A DNA stretch of 64,000 bases from Cellulosimicrobium funkei (GCF_001019615.1 NZ_JNBQ01000004.1:1-64000), one strand, 5' to 3'; positions 25,328 through 34,134 are shown, counted from the stretch's first letter. Program-made: numbers and translations. The notes: generated from the letters alone by a model not told the origin.

Positions 25328-25381
25328 GGGCTCCAGGGTAGTCGGCCGGTCGGCCTCCGGCGGCGCGCCTAGGCTGGTCGG

Positions 25382-26269
25382 GTGGACGACGACGCGGGCA
25401 CGGCCCCCGAGGTGACGAACGGCGCGACCCCCGACGACGGCGGGGTGCGGCGGTTCCGGCTCGCGTACGTGCCGGGCGCGACACCGGCGAAGTGGGTGCG
25501 CACGTGGCGCGAGCGCCTCGCCGACGTGCCGCTCGACCTCGTGGCCGTCGCGGCGGACGACGCCGAGCGTGCCCTGCGCGACGACGAGGCGGACGCCGCG
25601 ATCCTCCGCCTGCCGGTCGACCGCGACGTGCTCAGCGCGATCCGGCTCTACGAGGAGGCGCCGGTCGTGCTCGTCTCCCGCGACCACCTGCTCGCCGCGC
25701 TCGAGCCCGAGGAGCCGGTCGCGGGCGCGGACCTCGCCGACGACGTGCTGCTGCGGCCGCTCGACGACGTCGTGCCGTGGGCGGGCGAGCCCGGCGCCGC
25801 GGACGACGCCCCGGAGCCCCCGGGCCGGCCGGCCGTCGAGCGTCCGGCGACGACGGGCGACGCCGTCGTGCTCGTCGCGGCGAACGTCGGGGTGGCGGTC
25901 GTGCCGCAGTCGCTCGCGCGCCTGCACCACCGCAAGGACGTGACGTACCGGCGCCTCGACGACGCGCCGACCGCCCCGGTGGCGCTCGCGTGGGTGACCG
26001 ACCGCGACGACGAGCTGGTCGAGGAGATGGTCGGCATCGTGCGGGGCCGCACGGTCAACAGCTCGCGCGGCCGACGCGCCGGGTCCGTGCCCGAGGAGGC
26101 CGCGACGCCCCGCGCGCAGAGCGGGCGCGGCGGCGCCGGAGGACAGGGTGGACGCGGCGGGTCCGGGCGCGGGGGAGCAGCCGGTGGGCGCTCCGGCGGA
26201 GCGAAGCAGGGGCGTGGCGGGGTCCAGAAGGGCCGCGGCTCCCGCGGGCGCGGCGGGAAGCGGCGGTGA
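25382..26269 (+). CDS. LysR-type substrate-binding domain protein lacking HTH, with RG-rich tail
   Basis: A 295-residue protein. Residues 22-220 resemble the two-lobed LysR effector-binding domain ('FRLAYVPGATPAKWVRTW', 'DAAILRLPVDRD', 'VVLVAANVGVAVVPQSLARLHHRKDV'), but there is no N-terminal helix-turn-helix. The last 60 residues are a low-complexity Gly/Arg/Ser tail with RGG- and GRGG-like repeats ending in basic residues. Such tails bind RNA or nucleic acid non-specifically. It is divergent from DUF5997, and its stop overlaps the GNAT start. It may be a ligand-sensing partner of DUF5997; that is inference. Confidence 0.78.
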   Translation: MDDDAGTAPEVTNGATPDDGGVRRFRLAYVPGATPAKWVRTWRERLADVPLDLVAVAADDAERALRDDEADAAILRLPVDRDVLSAIRLYEEAPVVLVSRDHLLAALEPEEPVAGADLADDVLLRPLDDVVPWAGEPGAADDAPEPPGRPAVERPATTGDAVVLVAANVGVAVVPQSLARLHHRKDVTYRRLDDAPTAPVALAWVTDRDDELVEEMVGIVRGRTVNSSRGRRAGSVPEEAATPRAQSGRGGAGGQGGRGGSGRGGAAGGRSGGAKQGRGGVQKGRGSRGRGGKRR

Positions 26270-26871
26270 CGGCCCGGTCCGGGGCTCGCGCGACGACGGA
26301 CCGGCTGCCGTCGCGGCCCAGAGGTGACGGCTCGCTCGAGCTCTTGCTGCTCGACGCCGTGCCCGCCGACGAGCGCGACGTCCTCCTCGCGGCGGCGCTC
26401 GCGCTGCGGCTCGGCCCCGGCCAGGACGCGTTCGTCCCGCCCGCCACCGACGTGGTGGACGCGGCCCGGGCCGACCCCGACCGGCACCTCCTGGTCGCGC
26501 GCGGGGCGTCGGGCGACGTCGTCGCGCTCGGGGTGCTGCACCCGGGCGGCGCGCCCGCGGAGGTCGTGGCGTTGCTCGGCGGCGTCGGAGCGGACGACGT
26601 GGTGCTCTTCCGCGGCTTCCTCGTCGACGTCGCGTCGCAGGGTGCAGGGGTCGGCACGCGCGTGACGTCGCTGCTCCCGGGAGCGGTCGTGGAGCTGGCG
26701 CGCGTGCGCCGTCGGGCCGCCCCGTACGCCGCGCTGGTCCTCACGGTCAACGAGCGCAACGCCGCGGGACGCCGCGCCTACGCGCGCGCGGGCCTGACGG
26801 ACCGTGGCGCCTACCTCGGCGGGGGCGCCGGCCCGCAGCGCGTCCTGGCGAGGCCTCTCGATAGGTCTTGA
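26266..26871 (+). CDS. GNAT family N-acetyltransferase
   Basis: A 201-residue protein with a degenerate GNAT fold: an acetyl-CoA-loop-like 'DVASQGAGVGTRVTSLL' (the Q/RxxGxG/A form) and C-terminal 'LVLTVNERNAAGRRAYARAGLTDRGAYL', the beta6-beta7 region with the usual catalytic/structural Tyr. GTG 26266 overlaps the stop of the LysR-like gene (GTGA), so they are translated together. The acceptor substrate is unknown. Confidence 0.78.
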   Translation: MTARSGARATTDRLPSRPRGDGSLELLLLDAVPADERDVLLAAALALRLGPGQDAFVPPATDVVDAARADPDRHLLVARGASGDVVALGVLHPGGAPAEVVALLGGVGADDVVLFRGFLVDVASQGAGVGTRVTSLLPGAVVELARVRRRAAPYAALVLTVNERNAAGRRAYARAGLTDRGAYLGGGAGPQRVLARPLDRS

Positions 26872-26888
26872 CTTATATAAGCGATACG
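26868..26888 (+). promoter_or_regulatory. ArsR operator/promoter element
   Basis: TTGACT (26868-26873) overlaps the palindrome CTTATATAAG (26872-26881), the only such AT-rich dyad nearby, ending 14 bases before the ArsR start. It is the probable autoregulatory operator of the ArsR-SRPBCC pair; the exact -10 assignment is unclear. Confidence 0.55.
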
Positions 26889-26894
26889 TGAAAC

Positions 26895-27290
26895 ATGGTG
26901 GTCATGGAAGCGTTCGACGTCCTCGGCGACCCGGTGCGGCGGCGGATCCTCGAGCATCTCGCCCGGGGCGAGCGTCCGGCGGGGGAGCTCGCCGCGCTCG
27001 TGGGCGAGGAGTTCGGGATCAGCCAGCCGGCCGTGTCCCAGCACCTCAAGGTGCTGCGGACGAGCGGCTTCGCGACCGTGCGGCCCGAGGGGACCCGGCG
27101 CGTCTACGCGCTCGACCCCGCGGCGCTCGACGAGGTCGAGGACTGGGCGGCGGGCCTGCGCCGGTTCTGGGAGCAGCGGCTCGACGCGCTCGGCACCGAG
27201 CTCGCTCGCGGCGCCCGCGAGCGGCGCCGTGCCGCGGCCGCCGACGAGGGCGCCGGACGCCCGACCGACACCACCAGGAGGACAGCATGA
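26895..27290 (+). CDS. ArsR family transcriptional regulator
   Basis: A 131-residue winged-helix repressor of the ArsR subgroup that pairs with SRPBCC/AHSA1 genes ('DVLGDPVRRRILEHLARGERPAGEL', 'ISQPAVSQHLKVLRTSGFATVRPEGTRRVYALDP', as separate motifs). No metal-binding cysteines. A second ATG at 26904 is possible. The stop overlaps the ATG of the SRPBCC gene, a near-universal pairing in which the SRPBCC protein may bind the effector. Confidence 0.87.
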   Translation: MVVMEAFDVLGDPVRRRILEHLARGERPAGELAALVGEEFGISQPAVSQHLKVLRTSGFATVRPEGTRRVYALDPAALDEVEDWAAGLRRFWEQRLDALGTELARGARERRRAAAADEGAGRPTDTTRRTA

Positions 27291-27943
27291 AGGACTTCAT
27301 CGCCGAGCTCGAGGCCGCGCGGCGCTCCGTCGGGACGGGGGTGCTCCCCGCGGGCGAGGCCCGCGTGCTCACCATCGAGCGGACCTACCCTGCCGACGTC
27401 GAGGACGTGTGGGACGCCGTCACCGACCCCGAGCGCATCCCGCGCTGGTTCCTCCCGGTCACGGGCGAGTTCCGGGTCGGCGGCACGTACCAGGTCGAGG
27501 GGAACGCGGGCGGCGAGATCCGCGCGTGCGACGCGCCGACCCTCCTCCGGCTCACCTGGGTCATGGGCCCGCCGACGCCGGAGGACTCGTCGGTCGTCGA
27601 GCTCCGCCTCGCGCCCGCGCCCGACGGCGGCACGACCCTCACGCTCGAGCACACCGCCGTCGTGCCGCCGGAGATGTGGGACGTGTACGGCCCGGGCGCC
27701 GTCGGCGTCGGCTGGGACGGAGCGCTGCTGGGCCTCGGGCTGCACCTCGGCGGCGCCGGGCCGCTCGACCCCGAGGAGGTCCTCGCGAGCCCCGAGCTGC
27801 GCGCGTTCAACGTCGCGAGCAGCGAGGCGTGGGGAGCGGCGCTCGCGGAGGCGGACGGCTTGGGCGCGGACGACGTCGCCGCACGCGTCGCCGCCACGAC
27901 CGCGTTCTACGTCCCGGCCGACGACACCCCCGACGCGCGGTAG
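27287..27943 (+). CDS. SRPBCC / AHSA1-type domain protein
   Basis: A 218-residue protein with the START-like ligand-cavity fold ('RTYPADVEDVWDAVTDPERIPRWFLPVTG', 'GGTYQVEGNAGGEI' and 'TTLTLEHTAV' are the usual landmarks) plus a C-terminal helical extension ('SSEAWGAALAEADG'). GGAGG precedes ATG 27287, which overlaps the ArsR stop. It likely binds a small hydrophobic molecule in the cytoplasm and acts with the ArsR repressor. Confidence 0.85.
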   Translation: MKDFIAELEAARRSVGTGVLPAGEARVLTIERTYPADVEDVWDAVTDPERIPRWFLPVTGEFRVGGTYQVEGNAGGEIRACDAPTLLRLTWVMGPPTPEDSSVVELRLAPAPDGGTTLTLEHTAVVPPEMWDVYGPGAVGVGWDGALLGLGLHLGGAGPLDPEEVLASPELRAFNVASSEAWGAALAEADGLGADDVAARVAATTAFYVPADDTPDAR

Positions 27944-28028
27944 GTCCGGCCCCGGGGGGAGGCCCGGCGGCGGACATCCCCCGTGGGGCGGATGTTCACC
28001 TGCCGTTCACCCGCCTTACCCTCGTGCG

Positions 28029-28880
28029 ATGACTCCGCCCGATTCGTCCCGTCCCTCGACCCTGCTCGACCGCTCCGACGCGTCCCTCGGCACCTCGCCC
28101 GGCGCGATGCCCGGCGCGGCCCCGCGCCCGCTGCCGGAGGAGCCCGCGGGCGCGTCGTCCCAGGCCGCGGGCCAGGTGCTCGTCGCGGTGTCGTGGCTGG
28201 TCGGGGCGGCGCTCGTCGTGCTGGTCGCACGCCTGCTGCGCGGTCCGAGCGAGGCGCTCTACCTCGCGATCACGGCGCGGACCGCCGAGCTCCCGGGGTC
28301 CGGGCTCGTCGCGGAGGGCGGGGTGCTCGTGCTCCTCGGGTTGTGCGCGGTCGTCGCGTGGCGGTCGCGGCGCGCGGGCGCGTCTGCCGTCGCGACGACG
28401 TTGGTCGCCGGGGTGGGCGCCGTCGCGGCCTACGCGGCGAGCGAGGCCGTGAAGTCCCTGGTCCGCCAGCCGCGGGGGTGCTGGGAGCTCGTCGAGGTCG
28501 CGCACTGCCCCGCTGCCGGGGACTGGTCGTTCCCCAGCAACCACACCGCCATCGCCTTCGCCCTCGCGACGGCGGTCGTCCTGGCCGGGGCGCCCGCCGT
28601 GCGCGTCCCCGGGGCGGTGCCCGCCCGGCACGCCTACCGGTCGCCGCTGCGCGAGATCGCGGTGTGGGTCGTGCTGCCCGTGGCGCTCGCCGTCGCGGTC
28701 GCCACGGCGCGGGTCGCCGAGGGCGTGCACTTCCCGCACGACGTCGTCGCGGGCGCGGCGGTCGGCGTCGCCGTGGTCGTCGCGGCGGTGACGGTCCTCG
28801 CCGGACCGGCGACGGTCGCGGTCACCGCGGCGTGCCGCGTGGACGGCGTCCGCCGCGTCCTGCTGGCGCGGCCCGCCTGA
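28029..28880 (+). CDS. PAP2-family membrane phosphatase
   Basis: A 283-residue protein with an N-terminal disordered stretch and about six TM helices. It carries the three phosphatase signatures in slightly divergent form: 'KSLVRQPR' (C1), 'PSNHTA' (C2, PSGH in the consensus) and 'RVAEGVHFPHDVVAG' (C3, RX5HX3D). Such enzymes remove phosphate from undecaprenyl diphosphate (BcrC-like) or phosphatidate at the outer face of the membrane. Monocistronic. Confidence 0.86.
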   Translation: MTPPDSSRPSTLLDRSDASLGTSPGAMPGAAPRPLPEEPAGASSQAAGQVLVAVSWLVGAALVVLVARLLRGPSEALYLAITARTAELPGSGLVAEGGVLVLLGLCAVVAWRSRRAGASAVATTLVAGVGAVAAYAASEAVKSLVRQPRGCWELVEVAHCPAAGDWSFPSNHTAIAFALATAVVLAGAPAVRVPGAVPARHAYRSPLREIAVWVVLPVALAVAVATARVAEGVHFPHDVVAGAAVGVAVVVAAVTVLAGPATVAVTAACRVDGVRRVLLARPA

Positions 28881-28886
28881 CGGGCC

Positions 28887-29372
28887 TCAGCGACGGCGTC
28901 GGGCGCGGGCGATCCCCACGATCCCCAGGATCACCGCGGCGGCGAGCAGCACGGTGCCGAGCGCGGCCTGCAGCAGGTCGACCGACGGCCCGACGGCGAA
29001 CGTGCCGCCCGCCGCCGTGCCCTCCGACCGGCACGTGAGGGTGACCGTGCCCGCGTCGCTCGTGAACGAGGACTGCGCGCGCCAGTGCCGGGGGACGAGG
29101 AGGTCCTGCTGCGACATCGAGACGCGGAGCCCGACGTCCTCCCCGTCGGGTCCGGTGCCCTCGCACGGGACCTCGCTCCAGGCGGCGCCCGTGTCGGCGT
29201 AGACGGTGTGGTCGCCCGCGTCGAGCTCGACGCGGGCCGTCTCTCCGAACGGCGTCGCGGCCTGGACACGGAAGCCCGGGAGCACCCACAGCCACACCAC
29301 GCCCAGCAGGCACGCGACCGCGAGCACCAGGGGAACGAGGCCGGGGCGGGGGCCGGTTCTTCGTCCGGTCAT
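28887..29372 (-). CDS. Hypothetical two-TM secreted-domain protein
   Basis: A 161-residue protein with an N-terminal helix (about residues 12-33), an extracellular domain of about 95 residues containing two cysteines (in 'EVPCEGTG' and 'VTLTCRSEG') likely to form a disulfide, and a C-terminal helix (about 133-155) with an Arg-rich cytoplasmic end. I do not recognise the family. It lies downstream of and on the same strand as the CPBP-like gene, 36 bases away, and may be co-transcribed. Confidence 0.7.
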   Translation of the reverse strand: MTGRRTGPRPGLVPLVLAVACLLGVVWLWVLPGFRVQAATPFGETARVELDAGDHTVYADTGAAWSEVPCEGTGPDGEDVGLRVSMSQQDLLVPRHWRAQSSFTSDAGTVTLTCRSEGTAAGGTFAVGPSVDLLQAALGTVLLAAAVILGIVGIARARRRR

Positions 29373-29408
29373 GCGGGCACCGTACCGGCACGGCCCCCCG
29401 GGGGGTGG

Positions 29409-30260
29409 TCAGCGCGGCGCGGTGACGAAGACGTCGAACAGCTCCGGGTGGTGGGCGTGCACGAGCACGGCGAACACCACGACGTCGAACAGCAGGTGCA
29501 CCGCGACGACGTACGTGAGCGACTTGCTCCACGAGAAGATCCAGCCCTGGACCAGGGCGAACGGGACGGTGAGGAGCGGCCCCCACTCGCGGTACCCGAG
29601 CTCCCACAGGAACGACACGAACACCGCCGCCTGGAGCAGGTTCGCCGTCCACAGCCCGAAGTGCTCGCGGTACAGCGCGAACACGACGCACACGAAGAAC
29701 AGCTCGTCCCAGATGCCCACCGCGTTGACGCCCACGAACAGGCGCGCGATCTCCTGTCCGCCCGTGATCTCCGGCCAGTTGAGGTACGCGCCCGACCCGA
29801 TGAAGTAGAACGGCAGGATCAGGTACCCCGCGACGACGACCACGACGAGGTACACGACCTGTCCCCGGGTCCAGCGCCGCCCGGTGGCGACGGGGAACCG
29901 GATGACGTCCTCGCGGAAGACGAACCGCGAGAGGGCCCACGGCACGAGCACGGCGAGGGACAGCACGACGGCGAAGCGCACCATCCCGGCGTCCGACAGG
30001 TCCGCCTCGAGCGAGATCGTCGAGATGATCACCATGCCGGTCGCGACGAGCGCGAGGTCGCGCCCGAGGCGGCGGTCCACGGCGAGCCCCAGCGCCACGC
30101 CGAGCACGAGCGGCACGTACCCGAGCGGGCGCACGTGCACCGCGAACAGGAGCACCGCCGAGCCGGAGACGAGCACCGCGGCGAGCAGCCGCAGCGGCGA
30201 GCCGACCGCCCAGGGCGGTCGGGCGGCGTCGGGCAGGGGAGCGAGGGCCGGTGACGTCAC
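29409..30260 (-). CDS. CPBP-like intramembrane protease homologue, divergent motif
   Basis: A 283-residue membrane protein with about eight hydrophobic segments. The C-terminal 110 residues resemble the CPBP/Abi (type II CAAX protease) core, with 'GIWDELFFVCVVFALYREHFG' in place of the EExxxR motif and 'HLLFDVVVFAVL' for the last His motif. Only one Glu of the pair and no Arg at the usual place remain, so catalysis is doubtful. The GTG start (30260) nearly abuts the divergent acyltransferase start. Role unknown; bacteriocin self-immunity or a prenyl-protein role is known for relatives. Confidence 0.68.
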   Translation of the reverse strand: MTSPALAPLPDAARPPWAVGSPLRLLAAVLVSGSAVLLFAVHVRPLGYVPLVLGVALGLAVDRRLGRDLALVATGMVIISTISLEADLSDAGMVRFAVVLSLAVLVPWALSRFVFREDVIRFPVATGRRWTRGQVVYLVVVVVAGYLILPFYFIGSGAYLNWPEITGGQEIARLFVGVNAVGIWDELFFVCVVFALYREHFGLWTANLLQAAVFVSFLWELGYREWGPLLTVPFALVQGWIFSWSKSLTYVVAVHLLFDVVVFAVLVHAHHPELFDVFVTAPR

Positions 30261-30274
30261 CCGCCCACGGTGCC

Positions 30275-31540
30275 ATGATGCGAGGCGTGGAGCGAGGGCC
30301 TGAGCGGCAGCCGGACCGGCGCGGCGAGCTCGACGCGGTGCGCGCCCTCGTCGTCGTGGGGCTCGTGCTGTTCCACGCCGCGCTCGTGTTCGACGCGCGC
30401 GACGACTTCTACGTGAAGAACGCCGAGACGACCGAGCTGACGACGTTCGTCGTCGCGCCCGTCGTGGTGTGCGCGATGCCGCTGCTGTTCGCGATCGCAG
30501 GGATCGGCGCGTGGCACTCGCTCCGGTCGCGCGGACCCGGCGGGTTCGTCCGGGAGCGGCTGCTCCGCATCGGCGTCCCGCTGCTCGTCGCCCTCGTCCT
30601 GCTCCTACCCGTCCCGCAGTTCCTGCGCGCCCGCGCCGAGGGCACGTGGACCGGCTCGTACCTCGCGTTCTGGCTGCGGTTCTTCGACGTGCGGTTCCAG
30701 CCCGGGGACGTCCCGTTCGTCCTCGACGGCGAGCACTTCGAGACGGGGCACCTGTGGTTCCTCGTGCTGCTGCTCACCTGGGCGCTCGTGCTCGCCGCGC
30801 TCGTGCGCCTCGTGCCCGACGACGTCGCGCGCCGGGCGCGCGGGCGGCTCGCCCGGGCGGTGGGGGCGCGGGGCGCGGTGCTCGCGCCCGCGGTGGTCGT
30901 CGGCGTCGTGTGCGCGGCGCACGAGCTCGAGGAGGGCTTCGCCGCGTGGAGCCGCTGGGGGTACCTGCTGTTCTTCCTCGGCGGCTTCGTGCTGGCGTCC
31001 GACGCGCGGTTCCGGTCGGCGGTGCGCCGGGATGCGGCCCTCGCCGGGCTGGTCGGGCTGGGCGCGTTCGCGGTGGGCATGGTGCTGTTCCTCGGACCCG
31101 CCGGCGAGGTCGACGCGTTCACGGGTCGCGAGGCCGGTGCGGTCGTGTTCCGGTTCCTCTACGGCGTCGCGGGGTGGTGCTGGGTGGTCGGGCTGCTCGG
31201 GCTCCTGGACCGGTGGGGCGCGCGCCGGCGCACGGCGGCCGCCGCTCCTGCGGCCGAGGTGGCACTGGGCGCGACGAGCACCGCCCGGGGAGCCACCGTC
31301 GCGATCCGTCCGTGGCGGGGTCGGGCCTGGGCCTACCTCGGGGCGGCGGTGCTGCCGCTGTACGTGCTGCACCAGCCGGTCGTGGTCGCGGTCGCGTACC
31401 CGGTCGTGGGGTGGGAGCTTCCCGCCCCGGCGAAGTACGTGGTGATCGTCGTGGCCTCGCTCGGCGCGCTGCTCGCGGTCTACGACCTGCTGGTACGGCG
31501 CACGCGCGTCACCCGGGTGCTGCTCGGGATGCGGGCCTGA
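30275..31540 (+). CDS. Acyltransferase family membrane protein (acyltransferase_3)
   Basis: A 421-residue protein with about ten TM helices and the acyltransferase_3 landmarks: 'RGELDAVRALVVVGLVLFHAALVFD' with the catalytic-type His, 'RERLLRIGVPLLVALVLLLP', and 'GHLWFLVLLLTWALVL'. Members O-acylate cell-surface sugars or lipids. The start is uncertain: ATG 30275, ATG 30278 and GTG 30287 are close together, and a GTG at 30251 overlaps the divergent gene. Monocistronic. Confidence 0.82.
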   Translation: MMRGVERGPERQPDRRGELDAVRALVVVGLVLFHAALVFDARDDFYVKNAETTELTTFVVAPVVVCAMPLLFAIAGIGAWHSLRSRGPGGFVRERLLRIGVPLLVALVLLLPVPQFLRARAEGTWTGSYLAFWLRFFDVRFQPGDVPFVLDGEHFETGHLWFLVLLLTWALVLAALVRLVPDDVARRARGRLARAVGARGAVLAPAVVVGVVCAAHELEEGFAAWSRWGYLLFFLGGFVLASDARFRSAVRRDAALAGLVGLGAFAVGMVLFLGPAGEVDAFTGREAGAVVFRFLYGVAGWCWVVGLLGLLDRWGARRRTAAAAPAAEVALGATSTARGATVAIRPWRGRAWAYLGAAVLPLYVLHQPVVVAVAYPVVGWELPAPAKYVVIVVASLGALLAVYDLLVRRTRVTRVLLGMRA

Positions 31541-31545
31541 GCCCG

Positions 31546-32382
31546 TCAGAGCTCCTCGTACACCGCGGGGTCCTGGTCGTTCGTGCGTCCGTCCGGACGC
31601 CCGAGGCCCGTGAGGGCGTTCATCTCGTGGGTCGTGAGCTCGAACGAGAAGACGTCGAGGTTCTCGCGCTGGCGCTCGGGCGTCGACGCCTTGGGCAGCG
31701 GCACGACGCCGAGCTGCACGTGCCAGCGCAGGATCGCCTGGACGGGGGAGACGCCGTGCGCCGCGGCCACCGCCGTGACGGCGGGGTCGCGCAGGAGGTC
31801 GCTCGCGCGGCCGATCGGGCTCCACGCCTCGGTGAGGATCCCGCGCTCGGCGTCGGCGGCACGTTGCGCCGCCTGCGGGAAGTACGGGTGCAGCTCGACC
31901 TGGTTCACGACCGGGGTCACGCCCGTCGCGGCGATCACCGCGTCGAGGTGCTCGGGCAGGAAGTTCGAGACGCCCACGTGGCGGACCAGCCCGCGCTCGC
32001 GGCACTCGACGAGCGCCTCGTACGCCTCGACGTACCGCCCGACGCGCGGGTTCGGCCAGTGGATCAGGTACAGGTCGATGCGGTCGAGACCGGTGCGCAG
32101 GAGCGACTCCTCGACGGTGCGGACCGCGTCGTCGTGGGCCTGGTGGCGACCGGGGAGCTTGGACGTGACGATCACGTCGTCGCGAGGGACGTCCGCACGG
32201 CGGACGGCCGCACCCACGGCACCCTCGTTCTCGTAGCTGAACGCCGAGTCGATCAGCCGGTAGCCCGCGTCGATCGCGCGCGCGACCGTCTCCGCGCCCT
32301 CCTCGCCGTTGAGGCGGTAGGTGCCGAAGCCGATCGCGGGGATCGTCGTGCCGTCCTGGGCGCTGAGGGTGGGGATCGTCAT
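31546..32382 (-). CDS. Aldo/keto reductase
   Basis: A 278-residue (alpha/beta)8-barrel oxidoreductase with the catalytic tetrad Asp and Tyr ('LIDSAFSYENE'), Lys ('VTSKLPG') and His ('YLIHWPNP'). The NADPH site is marked by 'SPIGRASDLL' and 'PLPKASTPERQRENLDVF'. It reduces aldehydes or ketones, often 2,5-diketo-gluconate-like or methylglyoxal substrates. ATG 32382 is preferred; another in-frame ATG lies 9 bases upstream. Confidence 0.88.
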   Translation of the reverse strand: MTIPTLSAQDGTTIPAIGFGTYRLNGEEGAETVARAIDAGYRLIDSAFSYENEGAVGAAVRRADVPRDDVIVTSKLPGRHQAHDDAVRTVEESLLRTGLDRIDLYLIHWPNPRVGRYVEAYEALVECRERGLVRHVGVSNFLPEHLDAVIAATGVTPVVNQVELHPYFPQAAQRAADAERGILTEAWSPIGRASDLLRDPAVTAVAAAHGVSPVQAILRWHVQLGVVPLPKASTPERQRENLDVFSFELTTHEMNALTGLGRPDGRTNDQDPAVYEEL

Positions 32383-32462
32383 GGGCCCCATGGTGCGTCG
32401 GGCCCGGTGCGGCACGCACCCCGGCGGGACGGGGCGCCGGGGCCGTCGCGCGGGCGAGGGAC

Positions 32463-32504
32463 GAGGAGCGGCCCCCGATCCGCGGGGATCGGGGGCCGCT
32501 CCTC
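32463..32504. terminator. Terminator hairpin after msrA
   Basis: 18-base perfect arms (32463-32480 and 32487-32504) with a 6-base loop lie between the msrA stop and the downstream aldo/keto reductase start on the same strand. On the plus strand they are followed by TTCTCT. This separates the two transcription units. Confidence 0.75.
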
Positions 32505-32519
32505 TTCTCTCGGCAGGTG

Positions 32520-33194
32520 CTACGCGGCGCTCGGGAAGGGGACTCCCGTGGTCGCGTGGCAGCGGTAGCCGTTCGGGTTCTTGTCGAGGTACTGCTGGTG
32601 GTAGTCCTCGGCGTAGTAGAACGGGCCGGCCTCGGCCGCGGGGCGCATCTCGGTCGTCACGGGGTCGTAGCCCTTGGCCTCGAGCACCGCCGAGTAGCGC
32701 GCCGCGGTGTCGCGGACCGCCTGCTCCTGCTCCGGCGTCGTCCAGTAGACGGCGGACCGGTACTGGGTGCCGACGTCGTTGCCCTGGCGGTAGCCCTGCG
32801 TCGGGTCGTGGCGCTCCCAGAAGATCTTGAGCAGCTCCTCCTCGGAGACCTTCGTGGGGTCGTACGCGACGAGCGCCGTCTCGGTGTGGCCGGTGCGCGC
32901 GGTGCACGCCTCCTCGTAGGTGGGGTTCGGCGTCGTGCCGCCCATGTACCCGACGGCGGTGCTCACCACCCCGGGGACCTGCCAGAAGATCTCCTCGGCG
33001 CCCCAGAAGCAGCCCATCGCGAGGTAGAGCACGCGCGTGCCCTCGGGCCACGGACCGGTGATCGACGTGCCGAGCACGGTGTGGGGACGCGGGGTCTGCA
33101 GCACGGGCGACTGGCGCCCGGGCAGCGCGTCCTCGGGGGCGATCATCGTCGTCTTGCCGGACGAGCCGAAGATCGCGTCGAAGATCGAGTTCAT
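32520..33194 (-). CDS. msrA: Peptide-methionine (S)-S-oxide reductase MsrA
   Basis: A 224-residue MsrA. Catalytic Cys62 lies in '[13 protein letters not shown]', and the substrate-binding '[16 protein letters not shown]', '[12 protein letters not shown]' and '[11 protein letters not shown]' segments are present. A recycling Cys candidate is near the C-terminus ('[10 protein letters not shown]'). It repairs oxidised methionine in cytoplasmic proteins. The N-terminal 50 residues resemble the extended form found in actinobacteria. ATG 33194 has an AGGAGG just upstream. Confidence 0.93.
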   Translation of the reverse strand: MNSIFDAIFGSSGKTTMIAPEDALPGRQSPVLQTPRPHTVLGTSITGPWPEGTRVLYLAMGCFWGAEEIFWQVPGVVSTAVGYMGGTTPNPTYEEACTARTGHTETALVAYDPTKVSEEELLKIFWERHDPTQGYRQGNDVGTQYRSAVYWTTPEQEQAVRDTAARYSAVLEAKGYDPVTTEMRPAAEAGPFYYAEDYHQQYLDKNPNGYRCHATTGVPFPSAA

Positions 33195-33289
33195 CGCTTA
33201 CCTCCTGAAGTACCCGGACGACCGGGGCGCTGGCCCACGACGCATCGTCCTGGCACGGGGTAGAACGCCGCGGGGGCGGCGGGTGTTCC

Positions 33290-33305
33290 GGGCCGACGCC
33301 GGCCC
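33290..33305. terminator. Small hairpin downstream of SDR gene
   Basis: GGGCCG-ACGC-CGGCCC lies 35 bases past the minus-strand stop at 33340. It is a weak terminator candidate; the 145-base spacer otherwise shows only the msrA ribosome-binding site. Confidence 0.35.
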
Positions 33306-33339
33306 GCCGCGAGCCGGGCGGGCGCACGGCACGAGCCTC

Positions 33340-34134
33340 TCACGGGACGATCGAGTCGATGTAGCCGCCGTCGACGCGCACGGCCGCACCCGTCGTCGCC
33401 GACGCGAGCGGCGACGCGAGGTAGGCGACCAGGTGCGCGATCTCCTCCGGCTCGATGAGGCGCTGGAGCAGCGACTGCGGGCGGTGCTCGCGCATGAACA
33501 CGCGCTGCGCCTCGTCCCACGGCAGGTCGTCGCCGACGAGCTCGCGCGCGAACGCCTCGACCCCGCCCGTGTGCGTGGGGCCCGCGAGCACGCTGTTCAC
33601 CGTGACGCCCGTGCCCGCCGCCGCCTTGGCGAACCCGCGCGAGACGCCGAGCAGCGCCGTCTTGCTCACGCCGTAGTGGATCATCTCGGCCGGGATCACG
33701 ACCGCCGAGTCGCTCCCGACGAACTGCACCCGGCCCCAGCCGCGCTCGACCATCCCCGGCAGGTAGGCGCGCGTGAGCCGCACGCCCGCGAGGACGTTCA
33801 CCTCGAAGTAGCGGCGCCACGTGGCGTCGTCGATCGCGAGCGGGTCCTCGCTCGAGAAGATCCCGAGGTTGTTCACCAGGACGTCGACGTGTGGCACGGC
33901 GTCGAGCACCGCCGCCGTGCCCTCGTCGGTCGCGAGGTCGGCCGCCACACCGAGCACGTCGGCCCCGGGCACGTGCTCGCGGACGTCGTCGGCAGCCCGC
34001 TGCGACGTCTCCTCCGAGCGCCCGTTGACGACGACCGCCGCCCCGCACCCCGCGAGGGCGCGGGCGATCGCGAGGCCGATGCCCTGCGCCGAGCCGGTGA
34101 CGAGCGCCCTGCGCCCGCCGAGGTCGATCTCCAT
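33340..34134 (-). CDS. Short-chain dehydrogenase/reductase
   Basis: A 264-residue classical SDR: nucleotide loop 'VTGSAQGIGLAIA', 'NNLGIF' (the NNAG motif), catalytic Ser in 'QFVGSDSAV' and the 'YGVSK' Tyr-Lys pair, ending 'SATTGAAVRVDGGYIDSIV'. NAD(P)-dependent oxidoreductase; 3-oxoacyl reductase or sugar-alcohol dehydrogenase roles are possible. GGAGGGAG upstream of ATG 34134 supports this start over an in-frame ATG at 34173. Divergent from metB. Confidence 0.86.
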   Translation of the reverse strand: MEIDLGGRRALVTGSAQGIGLAIARALAGCGAAVVVNGRSEETSQRAADDVREHVPGADVLGVAADLATDEGTAAVLDAVPHVDVLVNNLGIFSSEDPLAIDDATWRRYFEVNVLAGVRLTRAYLPGMVERGWGRVQFVGSDSAVVIPAEMIHYGVSKTALLGVSRGFAKAAAGTGVTVNSVLAGPTHTGGVEAFARELVGDDLPWDEAQRVFMREHRPQSLLQRLIEPEEIAHLVAYLASPLASATTGAAVRVDGGYIDSIVP

